Part shown: piece after piece, positions 1 to 9,207 of the stretch
Layout of the letters: each line of letters starts with the position of its first letter
Position numbering within the stretch: position 1 is the first letter of the stretch
NCBI RefSeq assembly: GCF_002367995.1
Contig: NZ_AP018207.1
Coordinates: 4,885,938 to 4,949,937 of the forward strand
Reading direction: 5' to 3'
Origin: Calothrix brevissima NIES-22
Lineage (GTDB): Bacteria; Cyanobacteriota; Cyanobacteriia; Cyanobacteriales; Nostocaceae
DNA length: 64,000 bases
Notes under the pieces: model-generated
What the model was told of the DNA's origin: nothing
The model's input: only the letters and a program-made list of their open reading frames with translations
Database searches by the model: none
Made by a program: the position numbers and the translations under genes

Positions 1-102
1 GAAATAATCGAACGGGACATAAATCTAAACAGTGACGGCTAAGAAACCCAGTGCGACGGACTAAAGAATCTGTAAGTAAATTTCTGTAATAACTTATCTA
101 AT

Positions 103-148
103 AAAAAGACGCTTTCTTGCTGTAAAAGGAATTAGCAAGGAAAGCGTC
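103..148 (-). terminator. Rho-independent terminator of rps1
   Basis: Read on the minus strand, arms at 134-148 and 108-121 pair almost perfectly (GACGCTTTCTTGCT against its complement, one bulged base) around a 12-base loop. They are followed by a T run, seen as plus-strand A at 103-107. The hairpin lies about 40 bases past the stop codon of the minus-strand S1 gene. Confidence 0.8.
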
Positions 149-186
149 TCAAAAATGAAAATCAATTGTGTGATGAATAAAAGCAG

Positions 187-1089
187 CTATTGGTCAGCTT
201 TTTGATTAGCACGATTCGCACGCGCTTCAGCTGAAGCCATCACTTCATCCATATTCTCTAAAACTTCACCGGGGAAATTCTCTAAAACTCTGGTAGAAAG
301 TGCAACTCTTCCCTTACCTTCATCTAAGTCAATAATCACAGCTTTAATTGGCTGACCAATTTGAAATACTTTATCTAGAGACTCAATAAACTTTTGGCTG
401 ACTTGCTTAATATGCAATAAAGCACTGACACCATCTAAATCGATAAATACGCCAAAAGGTTTAATACCTGTGACTTTACCTTCGACTAATTGACCGAGTT
501 CTAATAAGCTAAAGCTACTCGAACGAGTTGCTAGACGCTGGGACAGGATCAGCTTTTTGTTATTGCGGTCTACTTCTAAGAAACCAGCTGTGAGAGTTTG
601 ACCTTTGAGTGCTTCTAAATTATCACGCTCAATCAAGTGCGATCGCGGAATAAATCCCCGCAAAGATTGAATATCGACAGTCACACCACCTTTATTTACC
701 CCAGTCACCCGCACTGGTACAGTCTGGGAATTTTCCTGCATTTGCGCCAATCTTTCCCAGATATGCTGAATTTCTAACTGTTTCCGTGACAGGGTTACTT
801 GTCCTTCTGCATCCTGCTCGCGGATAATTAAAAACTCTAGTTCTTCTTGCAGTGGTAAAACTTCAGATAAATCGGTAACTGCTCTCAAAGAAGCCTCATC
901 ACGGGGAATAAAAGCTGACGATTTACCACCAATATCAACATAAGCGCCATCATGGTCAAACTGGAACACTTTACCATGTACTATCTGCCCTTTTTGAAAC
1001 TGGTAATCGTGTTTTTCCAGCGCTTTGGCAAAATCGTCCATTGTAAATGGCGAGTTGGCTGTTTGAGAACGTTTCGATTCGGAATTCAT
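187..1089 (-). CDS. rps1: 30S ribosomal protein S1 homologue (three S1 domains)
   Basis: RNA-binding protein of the ribosomal S1 family, which helps mRNA bind the 30S subunit. The 300 residues hold three S1/OB-fold repeats at about 32-103 (KGQIVHGKVFQFDHDGAYVDIG), 122-185 (VPVRVTGVNKGGVTVDI) and 199-270 (GQLVEGKVTGIKPFGVFIDL). The third is closest to the consensus. Three domains rather than six is the usual cyanobacterial and plastid form. Cyanobacteria carry two paralogues, and the short acidic-poor C-terminus suggests the shorter one (Rps1B type), but this was not tested. The gene stands alone, followed by a strong terminator and preceded by TTGTCAG heptamer repeats. Confidence 0.85.
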   Translation of the reverse strand: MNSESKRSQTANSPFTMDDFAKALEKHDYQFQKGQIVHGKVFQFDHDGAYVDIGGKSSAFIPRDEASLRAVTDLSEVLPLQEELEFLIIREQDAEGQVTLSRKQLEIQHIWERLAQMQENSQTVPVRVTGVNKGGVTVDIQSLRGFIPRSHLIERDNLEALKGQTLTAGFLEVDRNNKKLILSQRLATRSSSFSLLELGQLVEGKVTGIKPFGVFIDLDGVSALLHIKQVSQKFIESLDKVFQIGQPIKAVIIDLDEGKGRVALSTRVLENFPGEVLENMDEVMASAEARANRANQKADQ

Positions 1090-1112
1090 GACGTTTGAAG
1101 ATAAATTAATAT

Positions 1113-1147
1113 TTGTCAGTTGTCAGTTGTCAGTTGTCAGTTGTCGG
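1113..1147. repeat. Heptamer tandem repeat (TTGTCAG)5
   Basis: Five consecutive heptamers; the last is TTGTCGG. This is a short tandemly repeated sequence of the kind scattered through Nostocales intergenic regions. Related heptamers occur at 9180-9207, 42018-42068, 47800-47845 and 60424-60464. Confidence 0.85.
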
Positions 1148-1255
1148 TTAGTTTGGTTTTTTGGTTTCCAAAATTCACAACTAGAGAACCTTCTGGATCT
1201 GTTGTTTTGGGCTAACTGCTGACTATTGATGGCTGACAACTGATGGCGGAGGTTT

Positions 1256-1996
1256 TTAGGCCAGTTGACCAAAGAGTTGTTTTACCTGCTCCCAAGCTTC
1301 GGCTGCAACTTTAGGATTATAGCTGGCGCGACGGTCACAGAAAAATCCGTGATCAGCTCCATCGTAGCGAAAGACACGGTGCGCAATTTTGTATTTTTCT
1401 AACGCTCCTGCAATTTCGTCTACCTGTTCCGCAGGAATACTAGCATCTTCCATACCAAATAAGACATAAAGTGTACCTTGAATATCTTGAGTACGGGTTA
1501 CAGTGGGGTCACCACCCCCTGGTGTACGGGTAGTAATTCCTGCACCATAAAAGGAAGCAGTGGCTTTGATATCTGGTAGGGTAGCAGCAAGATATGCTAC
1601 ATGACCACCAAAACAGAAGCCAATACAGCCAAAGCTATCTTGTTTAACATTTGGCAGGGTTTTGAGGTGATCGATTGCCGCTTGAATATCGCCCAATAAC
1701 TCAGAGGCTTTAGTTTGCATGGCATAGCCTCTACCAATTTCGATATCTTCAGAAGTATAGCCAGTTTCAAAGCCCGGTGCTTGGCGTTGGAACAGTGCAG
1801 GAGCGATCGCCACATAACCCTCCTTGGCGATCCGTTCTGTGACATCGCGAATATGCTCGTTCACCCCAAAAATCTCCTGTAACACGACAATTGCTGGGTA
1901 AGAACCTGATGCCTGTGGTTGTGCTAAGTAAGCTACTATTGAAAGATTATCTTGAGAAATTTGAACTGTTGTGGTGTCGATTGCTTGCTCTGTCAT
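1256..1996 (-). CDS. Dienelactone hydrolase family protein
   Basis: Alpha/beta hydrolase of the dienelactone hydrolase family, 246 residues, the typical length. The catalytic triad is readable: nucleophile Cys128 in GFCFGGH, Asp184 in GMEDASIP and His216 in DGADHGFF, with the family Glu near 41 (LQEIFGV). Cys rather than Ser as nucleophile separates it from ordinary esterases. No signal peptide is visible, so it is probably cytosolic. The true substrate is unknown; cyanobacterial members are not tied to chlorocatechol breakdown and no aromatic-degradation genes lie nearby. It is single and divergent from the plmA-type regulator. Confidence 0.85.
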   Translation of the reverse strand: MTEQAIDTTTVQISQDNLSIVAYLAQPQASGSYPAIVVLQEIFGVNEHIRDVTERIAKEGYVAIAPALFQRQAPGFETGYTSEDIEIGRGYAMQTKASELLGDIQAAIDHLKTLPNVKQDSFGCIGFCFGGHVAYLAATLPDIKATASFYGAGITTRTPGGGDPTVTRTQDIQGTLYVLFGMEDASIPAEQVDEIAGALEKYKIAHRVFRYDGADHGFFCDRRASYNPKVAAEAWEQVKQLFGQLA

Positions 1997-2173
1997 AATA
2001 GTTTTTACCAGGGTTGCACGAACATTTGATATAAATATGCCAGTATCTCGAAGCTTTCTGCCATCAGATTATCAACTAACAAAAGTCAGTATACGAGAGA
2101 TTTTCCTTAGAGAAATTCCAAGTAGCAGATGCAGCTGGTAACATGCCGCTATTAGCACTTAAGAGGTTTGGTG

Positions 2174-3157
2174 ATGATTCAGTTCCGTATTCAGCCAGAC
2201 AGTGAAATTCCCGCATCCACCCAGCTGTTTAATCAAATCCGGTTTGCGATCGCTTCCCGGCAATATCCACCTGGGTATAAACTACCAAGCACGCGGGCAC
2301 TGGCAATGCAAACAGGTTTACACCGCAATACAATTAGTAAAGTTTATCGTCAGTTAGAAGAAGACGGATTTGTCGAAAGTCTAGCTGGTTCGGGAATTTA
2401 TGTCCGCGCCCAAGGCCATGAGGGTGGTAGCAAATTGCAATCACCCATCCTCAAACAACATCCCGAAGCAGATAAAATTGTCCAGCAAGCACTTGATGAA
2501 CTACTTTCTCAAGGCTGTTCGCTATCGGAAGCGCGAGAATTATTTTTAGCAGAAATAGATTGGCGCTTGCGTTGTAGCGCCCAAGTGCTTGTAGCTGTAC
2601 CTACTTACGACATCGGTGCAGGGGAGTTAATGGTTTATGAATTAGAAAAAGACTTGCGCATACCGATCCAGTTGATCCGAATGGAAGAATTATCATCTGT
2701 TCTAGATAAAACTTCCTCGGCTACAGTCGTCACTAGTCGGTATTTTATTAGCGAGGTAGAAAGCATCGCCGCGCCAAAAGCGGTGAGGGTAATTCCTCTA
2801 GATATCTACGACTATTCTAAAGAACTAAACCTACTGAAAACCTTACCTAAAGAAAATTGCGTCGGCATAGTTAGCCTGAGTTCTGGAATCGCCCGCGCGG
2901 CTGAAGTGATTCTTCACGGGTTGCGGGGAGATGAACTACTGGTGATGACTACCCAACCAAAAGACGCTTACAAACTGCAAGCGATTGTCAAGCGGGCTGA
3001 GGTAATTATCAGCGATCAACCAAGTTTTGCCCTAGTGCAAGCAGCAGTACAAGCTGCTGCGGAAGATATTATTCGTCCGCCCAAGTTGATTAAGGTTGAT
3101 AATTATATTGGTGCTAAGTCGATTAATTTATTAAAACGGGAATTGGGTTTAGGTTAA
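2174..3157 (+). CDS. plmA: GntR-family regulator, PlmA type
   Basis: DNA-binding regulator of 327 residues. The N-terminus is a GntR winged helix (about 10-78, with LPSTRALAMQTGLHRNTISKVYRQ and the wing SLAGSGIYVR). The C-terminal 200 residues lack the aminotransferase, FadR or UTRA signatures of other GntR classes. That layout and length match PlmA of Anabaena, which was described as needed for plasmid maintenance and later found to bind PII-PipX. The ATG at 2174 is preferred over in-frame TTG and GTG codons just upstream, because AAGAGG at 2161-2166 is well spaced for it. The PlmA name rests on remembered family features, not an alignment. Confidence 0.7.
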   Translation: MIQFRIQPDSEIPASTQLFNQIRFAIASRQYPPGYKLPSTRALAMQTGLHRNTISKVYRQLEEDGFVESLAGSGIYVRAQGHEGGSKLQSPILKQHPEADKIVQQALDELLSQGCSLSEARELFLAEIDWRLRCSAQVLVAVPTYDIGAGELMVYELEKDLRIPIQLIRMEELSSVLDKTSSATVVTSRYFISEVESIAAPKAVRVIPLDIYDYSKELNLLKTLPKENCVGIVSLSSGIARAAEVILHGLRGDELLVMTTQPKDAYKLQAIVKRAEVIISDQPSFALVQAAVQAAAEDIIRPPKLIKVDNYIGAKSINLLKRELGLG

Positions 3158-3578
3158 TTTTTATCTCTGTGTCCTTTGTGGTTATTTTTGCTCGCCCAAA
3201 GGCGCAGCGAAAAGTCTGAGCGGAGGCTTCCTCCGATCAGAACTTTTCAAGACAGAGGCGCAGAGAAAAGAAATTAGGAGAGCGATCGCATTCCCCAACC
3301 AAGAACGCCTCATCTCTCCCACCTTCTCAAACTTGGATTTAACTGCTGCACAAATTCTGGCAGGACGATAAAATAATTCGTAATTTGTAATTCGTAATTT
3401 AAAATTGAGTATTCTGAATTGGCGATCGCTATTTAAATTTTAGTAATTAAATAATATTTTGACGCCCTCAATAAATTAGCTATTTTTTAAATTATTAATT
3501 TCTCAAAAAACAGTAAACCTTATGCAATTTATCCAAAAATTACGAATTACGAATTAGTAATTATTCAAGGTTGTAATC
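3158..3578. other. Intergenic gap with dispersed repeats
   Basis: No gene seen. It holds one long hairpin (3209-3248) and a HIP1-containing AT-rich stretch. AATTCGTAATT-type repeats lie at 3377-3401 and, inverted, at 3536-3562, and together bracket the promoter region of the DUF4058 gene. Similar AATTCGTAATT repeats recur at 25083-25106. Confidence 0.6.
3209..3248. repeat. Palindromic dispersed repeat
   Basis: Left arm GAAAAGTCTGAGCGGAGG pairs with the reverse of CCTCCGATCAGAACTTTTC over almost its whole length. The GAAAAGT/ACTTTTC ends recur in another hairpin at 23848-23890, so this looks like a small dispersed repeat and not a terminator (no T tract). Confidence 0.6.
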
Positions 3579-4367
3579 ATGGCTTCACCATTTCCGGGGA
3601 TGAACCCCTATTTAGAGAATCCCTTATTTTGGTCAGAAATCCACAATCTGCTCATAGCTGCTATTTTCCGCAAATTGAATCCCCAATTGCGTCCTAAATA
3701 TAAAGTTGCCATTGAAAAGCGAATCTACCAAACAGTTGATGAAGATTCTTTACTAGTGGGTGTTGCTGATGTCGCAGTGCAGAATACGCAACAAAAATCA
3801 TCGCCAGAACCAGCTAATATCGCTGTCGCATCACCATCTATCGCAGCTGTAACAGTTGATGTTACTATGCCAGAAACCGTCAAAGAGACTTACTTAGAAG
3901 TGAGAGATGTAGCTACCCAAGAAGTCGTCACTATAATCGAAATTCTCTCGCCAAAAAACAAACGTCCAGGTGAAGGACGAAATGCATATACAAAAAAGCG
4001 GTTACAAGTTTTAGGAAGTTATACCAATTTAGTAGAAATTGATTTGCTGCGAGATGGAAAGCCAATACAGCAACTACAAAATAATTTGCAAACTGACTAT
4101 AGAATTTTGGTAAGTAGTGCCACTAAACGTCCTAAAGCCGATTTATATCCATTTAATTTACCAGATCCTATACCTTCTTTTCTGTTACCTTTACGTGAAG
4201 GTGATACAGAACCTTTAGTAGATATTCAAACCTTAATTAGTGAACTCTACGACGAAGGTAATTATGATTTAGTGATTGATTATAGTCAAGAACCTGCACC
4301 TGGGATTTCACCAGAAAATTTAGCTTGGTTAGATGATGTTTTAAAAGAGAAAGGATTGAGAAATTAA
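3579..4367 (+). CDS. DUF4058 family protein
   Basis: 262-residue cytosolic protein of a family common in cyanobacteria and without assigned function. The diagnostic N-terminus MASPFPGMNPYLE is intact, followed by a beta-rich core with EVVTIIEILSPKNKRPGEGR. That segment resembles the E-x-K part of restriction-like (PD-(D/E)XK) folds such as Uma2; this resemblance is only an inference. The full length looks right. It lies between repeat-rich DNA and the MITE-like element, and no operon partner is evident. Confidence 0.85.
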   Translation: MASPFPGMNPYLENPLFWSEIHNLLIAAIFRKLNPQLRPKYKVAIEKRIYQTVDEDSLLVGVADVAVQNTQQKSSPEPANIAVASPSIAAVTVDVTMPETVKETYLEVRDVATQEVVTIIEILSPKNKRPGEGRNAYTKKRLQVLGSYTNLVEIDLLRDGKPIQQLQNNLQTDYRILVSSATKRPKADLYPFNLPDPIPSFLLPLREGDTEPLVDIQTLISELYDEGNYDLVIDYSQEPAPGISPENLAWLDDVLKEKGLRN

Positions 4368-4437
4368 TAAATAAAAATTACGTAAGTGTCACAAAAGATT
4401 CTTTTTTTGTAGTAAGGGATTCAGCCCTTATTATGCA

Positions 4438-4614
4438 GAAAACAAGGGAGCATCCCAATTTTGACGCAATACCCTTCTAGGGTATTGCTATACCAACAAA
4501 GCCTGCCTTCGCAGGCTAAAAATTTGATAGCCTGCGAAGGCAGGCTTCGTATTTCTAGCCCCACCCTTATAGGGTGAGGGCGTTTTTCCACATTTGGGAT
4601 GCTCCCGAAAACAA
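4438..4614. mobile_element. MITE-like element with 8-bp target-site duplication
   Basis: A 161-bp unit (4446-4606) begins with GGGAGCATCCCAA and ends with its exact 13-bp inverse TTGGGATGCTCCC. Direct copies of GAAAACAA stand immediately outside at 4438-4445 and 4607-4614, the mark of a transposition event. Inside are three more hairpins: 4466-4488 (GCAATACCC arms), 4500-4546 (18-bp arms, AGCCTGCCTTCGCAGGCT) and 4562-4576. There is no reading frame of any size, so it is non-autonomous. An 8-bp duplication fits several IS families, and the parent transposase is not in this window. Confidence 0.8.
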
Positions 4615-4636
4615 CAATTTTGATTTTCTAACCTTG

Positions 4637-7600
4637 GTTTCAATGCCTAATAGGAATTAGTTGAAATTTCCACAGTTTTTGATGTTGCTGGGACTTGGCA
4701 AAATCTGTTTCAATCCCTAATAGGGATTATTTGAAATTTCAACTCTAGGCTTGCGATCGCCACCCCAAGTCGGTCTTGGCTTACGTTTCAATCCCTAATA
4801 GGGAGTAAATGAAATTTCAACGTTGGAGGCAACGCTAATATAGGAGGAAAGATGTTTCAATCCCTAATAGGGAGTAAATGAAATTTCAACGTATATCGTT
4901 TTGTTCGCCAGTATTCTCGTAAATGTTTCAATCCCTAATAGGGAGTAAATGAAATTTCAACAGAAAACAAAGCATTACTGATTGACAGGTAATCTCCGTT
5001 TCAATCCCTAATAGGGAGTAAATGAAATTTCAACATGACTGATCAGGAGTTGATTGATAAAGGTTTTAGTTTCAATCCCTAATAGGGAGTAAATGAAATT
5101 TCAACCAAGGGCGTAGTTAAGATTCCTCAAAATCCAAAGGTTTCAATCCCTAATAGGGAGTAAATGAAATTTCAACTGATTGTTTGGGGGGTTGTTCCTA
5201 CTTCTTTTCAAAGTTTCAATCCCTAATAGGGAGTAAATGAAATTTCAACAAATAAATAATAAGGAAACTAAGAAATGAAATGTTTCAATCCCTAATAGGG
5301 AGTAAATGAAATTTCAACTGATGACACATTAGAATCTTATAAATTTGCGAATTATAGTTTCAATCCCTAATAGGGAGTAAATGAAATTTCAACGACAGTC
5401 TTTGCCTAGCGTCAAGTTTAGATTGGGTTTCAATCCCTAATAGGGAGTAAATGAAATTTCAACCCTGGTGCGATGGCGACACACAAGTTTTTTACAAAGA
5501 AGTTTCAATCCCTAATAGGGAGTAAATGAAATTTCAACCTAAGTATCTCGTCTTTAGCAGGTTTATGTGACTTATGTTTCAATCCCTAATAGGGAGTAAA
5601 TGAAATTTCAACTCTAAGCCTAGAGAAGTAGAGATTAAGTAGAGAATAGTTAGTTTCAATCCCTAATAGGGAGTAAATGAAATTTCAACTTGACTGATGC
5701 CATTGAGTCGGCCTTAAGCCGATGTTTCAATCCCTAATAGGGAGTAAATGAAATTTCAACAAAATGTCAAGCGTTACTGGCGCGATGAAATTCCGTTTCA
5801 ATCCCTAATAGGGAGTAAATGAAATTTCAACGCGCGATATGATCGTAATTCCTTATGCCCAACCAGTTTCAATCCCTAATAGGGAGTAAATGAAATTTCA
5901 ACCCCCAAGTATAAGCCCGTGCTTTTATCCTAGTTAAATCAAGTTTCAATCCCTAATAGGGAGTAAATGAAATTTCAACGGCAGGGTTGACTCTGGCAAA
6001 CATCAACCCTGATTTGTTTCAATCCCTAATAGGGAGTAAATGAAATTTCAACTATGAGGATGAAATTAGCATCCTTCAGCAACAATTAAGCCGTTTCAAT
6101 CCCTAATAGGGAGTAAATGAAATTTCAACTAGTGCAACATTATCAGGAAAATTTACTATTGCAGCTGTTTCAATCCCTAATAGGGAGTAAATGAAATTTC
6201 AACTATATAAAGGGCAGCGAGGTACTTCTGTAAGAGTCGTTTCAATCCCTAATAGGGAGTAAATGAAATTTCAACGAAAGTGCGATCGCGGATGGGCAAA
6301 CACCCGGCGAAATTCAAGTTTCAATCCCTAATAGGGAGTAAATGAAATTTCAACCTTGGATGAATCCACAGCCAAAATTTAATAGGGTGTTTCAATCCCT
6401 AATAGGGAGTAAATGAAATTTCAACTTTACGCTTGTTATGCGCTTCTAAAACTGAAGGTTTCAATCCCTAATAGGGAGTAAATGAAATTTCAACTGACAA
6501 ACACAGGGATAGAAGCGTCTTGGCACTGCCTGTTTCAATCCCTAATAGGGAGTAAATGAAATTTCAACTTGCTTGATCCGACAAAGTACCCGTCCGGGTA
6601 ATTGTTTCAATCCCTAATAGGGAGTAAATGAAATTTCAACCAGTGGAGAGACATTTACTTCGTACTTGCAGCAATTGTTTCAATCCCTAATAGGGAGTAA
6701 ATGAAATTTCAACTTGTAGTCGCATATATCTCATTTTGATGCCTCTAGTTGTTTCAATCCCTAATAGGGAGTAAATGAAATTTCAACGAAAGTGCGATCG
6801 CATCTGGTAAATCGCCGGGGGAGATTAGTTTCAATCCCTAATAGGGAGTAAATGAAATTTCAACAGTACAGCTTGCATTTCAAAGTGCGATCGCCTCTGG
6901 GTTTCAATCCCTAATAGGGAGTAAATGAAATTTCAACCCAATCCTTGGAAGAATGCCAAGCCAGTTGCGGGTTTCAATCCCTAATAGGGAGTAAATGAAA
7001 TTTCAACACATAGAAGTTCGTTGGGTTGGTCACGCGGAAGTTAGGTTTCAATCCCTAATAGGGAGTAAATGAAATTTCAACTTAAACTAGTTCCCGCTCA
7101 CACTCAAGTTGAAGTGTGGTTTCAATCCCTAATAGGGAGTAAATGAAATTTCAACGGAATCTATCCCCAGACACCATAGTCGGGTACAGAGAGTTTCAAT
7201 CCCTAATAGGGAGTAAATGAAATTTCAACTGACCTTAAGCTTGATTCCTTATGGGAGCTAGCAAGTTTCAATCCCTAATAGGGAGTAAATGAAATTTCAA
7301 CCACGAGAGTCAAGGGGTTATTTACCTCCATTAAGGTTTCAATCCCTAATAGGGAGTAAATGAAATTTCAACGAACAGGTACGATTTATGGGGAAATTGT
7401 AACGGCAATGGTTTCAATCCCTAATAGGGAGTAAATGAAATTTCAACCCTTTTCGCAAATTTCTTGACTGTACGACCATAGTTTCAATCCCTAATAGGGA
7501 GTAAATGAAATTTCAACGAGTAGCAGCGTTGACGCATTCCGCACTCCCTACGTTTCAATCCCTAATAGGGAGTAAATGAAATTTCAACGTTTTTCTCTCA

Positions 7601-7946
7601 GATGCTCAGGCTTTTATCCTTGGTTTCAATCCCTAATAGGGAGTAAATGAAATTTCAACGTTAGACGGCCAGATTTCATTGTCTGACTACTGCGTTTCAA
7701 TCCCTAATAGGGAGTAAATGAAATTTCAACCTCAGCCTTTTAGCTTTGATTTTTTAGATTTATTTGTTTCAATCCCTAATAGGGAGTAAATGAAATTTCA
7801 ACAAAATTATCAAATGTACCTGAACGCATCGCCCGTTGTTTCAATCCCTAATAGGGAGTAAATGAAATTTCAACCCAGCTTTATTACGCTCCTTTTTTAG
7901 GATGAATAAGTTTCAATCCCTAATAGGGAGTAAATGAAATTTCAAC
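4637..7946 (-). CRISPR. CRISPR array, 46 repeats of 37 bp and 45 spacers
   Basis: The plus-strand repeat starts GTTTCAATCCCTAATAGGG and ends AGTAAATGAAATTTCAAC. Its reverse complement ends GGGATTGAAAC, the usual 3' end (ATTGAAAC tag) of cyanobacterial type I-D/III repeats, so the array should be transcribed leftward. The polarity agrees: the two leftmost repeats (4637-4673 and 4707-4743) are the degenerate trailer copies, and the repeats from 4785 to 7946 appear identical. Spacers run from 32 to 42 bases. CCCTA/TAGGG forms the repeat stem. No cas gene lies in the window, so the array must rely on Cas proteins encoded elsewhere. The subtype is inferred from the repeat only. Confidence 0.98.
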
Positions 7947-8198
7947 GGCGGAAGCCTGAAAGTTAAGCAATATGAGGTTTTCAAGGTTCTGGTGCGCGGA
8001 TGAGTAAATCATAACACAAGCAATAGAGAACAAGCAAACCCAAAATCGCTGAAAGCCTTTCTGTGTAAGGTGCGCGGGCGATAGATAAGTAATTAATCTG
8101 TGAAAGTCTTACAGATAAGGAGTTTCAGCTATGTGTACCAAAATCCTATTTTCCACACCTACCCATCCGCGCATTCTACAGAGAAAATCGTCATTTCC
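7947..8198 (-). promoter_or_regulatory. CRISPR leader
   Basis: The 250-bp gap next to the youngest repeat carries no gene and should be the leader. TGCGCGGATG at 7993-8002 recurs inverted at 8164-8173 (CATCCGCGCA) and in a variant form at 8071-8080 (TGCGCGGGCG). The region is otherwise AT-rich and runs up to the stop codon of the neighbouring hydrolase gene. Confidence 0.7.
8008..8037 (-). promoter_or_regulatory. Putative sigma-70 promoter for pre-crRNA
   Basis: On the minus strand TTGCTT (8032-8037) and TATGAT (8008-8013) are separated by 18 bp. Initiation near 8001 would give a leader RNA of about 55 nt before the first repeat. This is a match by eye; no transcription data were used. Confidence 0.5.
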
Positions 8199-9110
8199 TT
8201 AATTAACTGCTACGGGAATTTGCAAAAAATCCCCTACAATTCGCAGGTAAGTAGAAGCATCTTCTAACATCGGAAAATGCGCTGTATCGGGAATCATCGC
8301 AAACTCAACATTATCACTCATCGCCGCAGCTTGTCGTCCCATTGCAGCCGGAATAATCTTGTCATACTCCCCCGCAACTAACAGTACTGGTACTGTCAAT
8401 TTAGCAAACTCCTGGGGCATGACTTCCGATTGGGCTTTACTCACAGAAGTAAAAATTGTCCCTAAAGCCGCATCATAATCAGCTTCGAGAAAATCTTGTA
8501 AAAAAGCTTGGCGTTCGGCTTTGGGTATGGAGCGATGCAGAAACCTCGCCATAAACATTCTGTCAACAAAGGGTATTTTTCCTAACCACTGAGGACGAAA
8601 TTTAACTACATAGCCGCCAAATTTATGAAAAGCTGCAAAGGCTTTTTCGTCATATTCAAAAATTCCGCTACAAGTCAAAATTCCCCGTTCAACTTTCTGG
8701 GGATAGCGGTTAAAAAACAAAGCTGCAACTGATGCGCCCATCGAGTGAGCGTTAATATAAACAGGCTGAAGCTGCAATTGTTCTAACAATGCAGCCAAAT
8801 CATCAGCATATTCTTCTAATTCATAAGTTAATTCTTGAATTGCTGCTGCTTCTTCAGCAAGCGATCGCGATTCCGCCACAGATTCGCTAGCTTGGACTAT
8901 ACTTGGTTTACCACGAGAACGCCCAAAGCCTCGTAAATCATACAGCAAACAATCAAATTGATCTACTAAAGCATTAGCTGTACTGCCCCAGTACCTAGCC
9001 GAACCAGCCCAACCGTGGATGAAAACCATCACTGGCTTTACCCAGGAATTAGATGGTTTTCTCACCCACTCATAATAATGCTCAACACCACGAACATTAA
9101 TGTAAGGCAT
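8199..9110 (-). CDS. Alpha/beta fold hydrolase
   Basis: 303-residue hydrolase with a complete Ser-Asp-His triad: Ser123 in AHSMGAS, Asp250 in GEYDKIIP and His278 in DTAHFP. The oxyanion-hole motif HGWAG sits at 32-36. A cap region of roughly 150-225 separates the core strands. There is no signal peptide, so it is probably a cytosolic esterase or lipase-like enzyme; the substrate cannot be told from sequence. It starts MPYINVRGVEHYYEW and lies between the CRISPR leader and clpX, with no shared operon evident because heptamer repeats fill the gap to clpX. Confidence 0.8.
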   Translation of the reverse strand: MPYINVRGVEHYYEWVRKPSNSWVKPVMVFIHGWAGSARYWGSTANALVDQFDCLLYDLRGFGRSRGKPSIVQASESVAESRSLAEEAAAIQELTYELEEYADDLAALLEQLQLQPVYINAHSMGASVAALFFNRYPQKVERGILTCSGIFEYDEKAFAAFHKFGGYVVKFRPQWLGKIPFVDRMFMARFLHRSIPKAERQAFLQDFLEADYDAALGTIFTSVSKAQSEVMPQEFAKLTVPVLLVAGEYDKIIPAAMGRQAAAMSDNVEFAMIPDTAHFPMLEDASTYLRIVGDFLQIPVAVN

Positions 9111-9207
9111 TGGTCATTTGTCCTTTGTCATTAGTCATTTGTTTTTTTATTATTGATTATTTTTTGGTGCTAAAAACTATTGACTGTTGACTATTGACTG
9201 TTGACTC

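Noticed and set aside
4438..4614. Terminator for the DUF4058 gene
   Set aside because: The inner hairpins could stop transcription, but the outer inverted repeats with an 8-bp duplication are better explained by a MITE insertion.
3158..9207. cas genes next to the array
   Set aside because: The flanking genes are a DUF4058 protein and an alpha/beta hydrolase; no Cas motif was found in any frame on either side.
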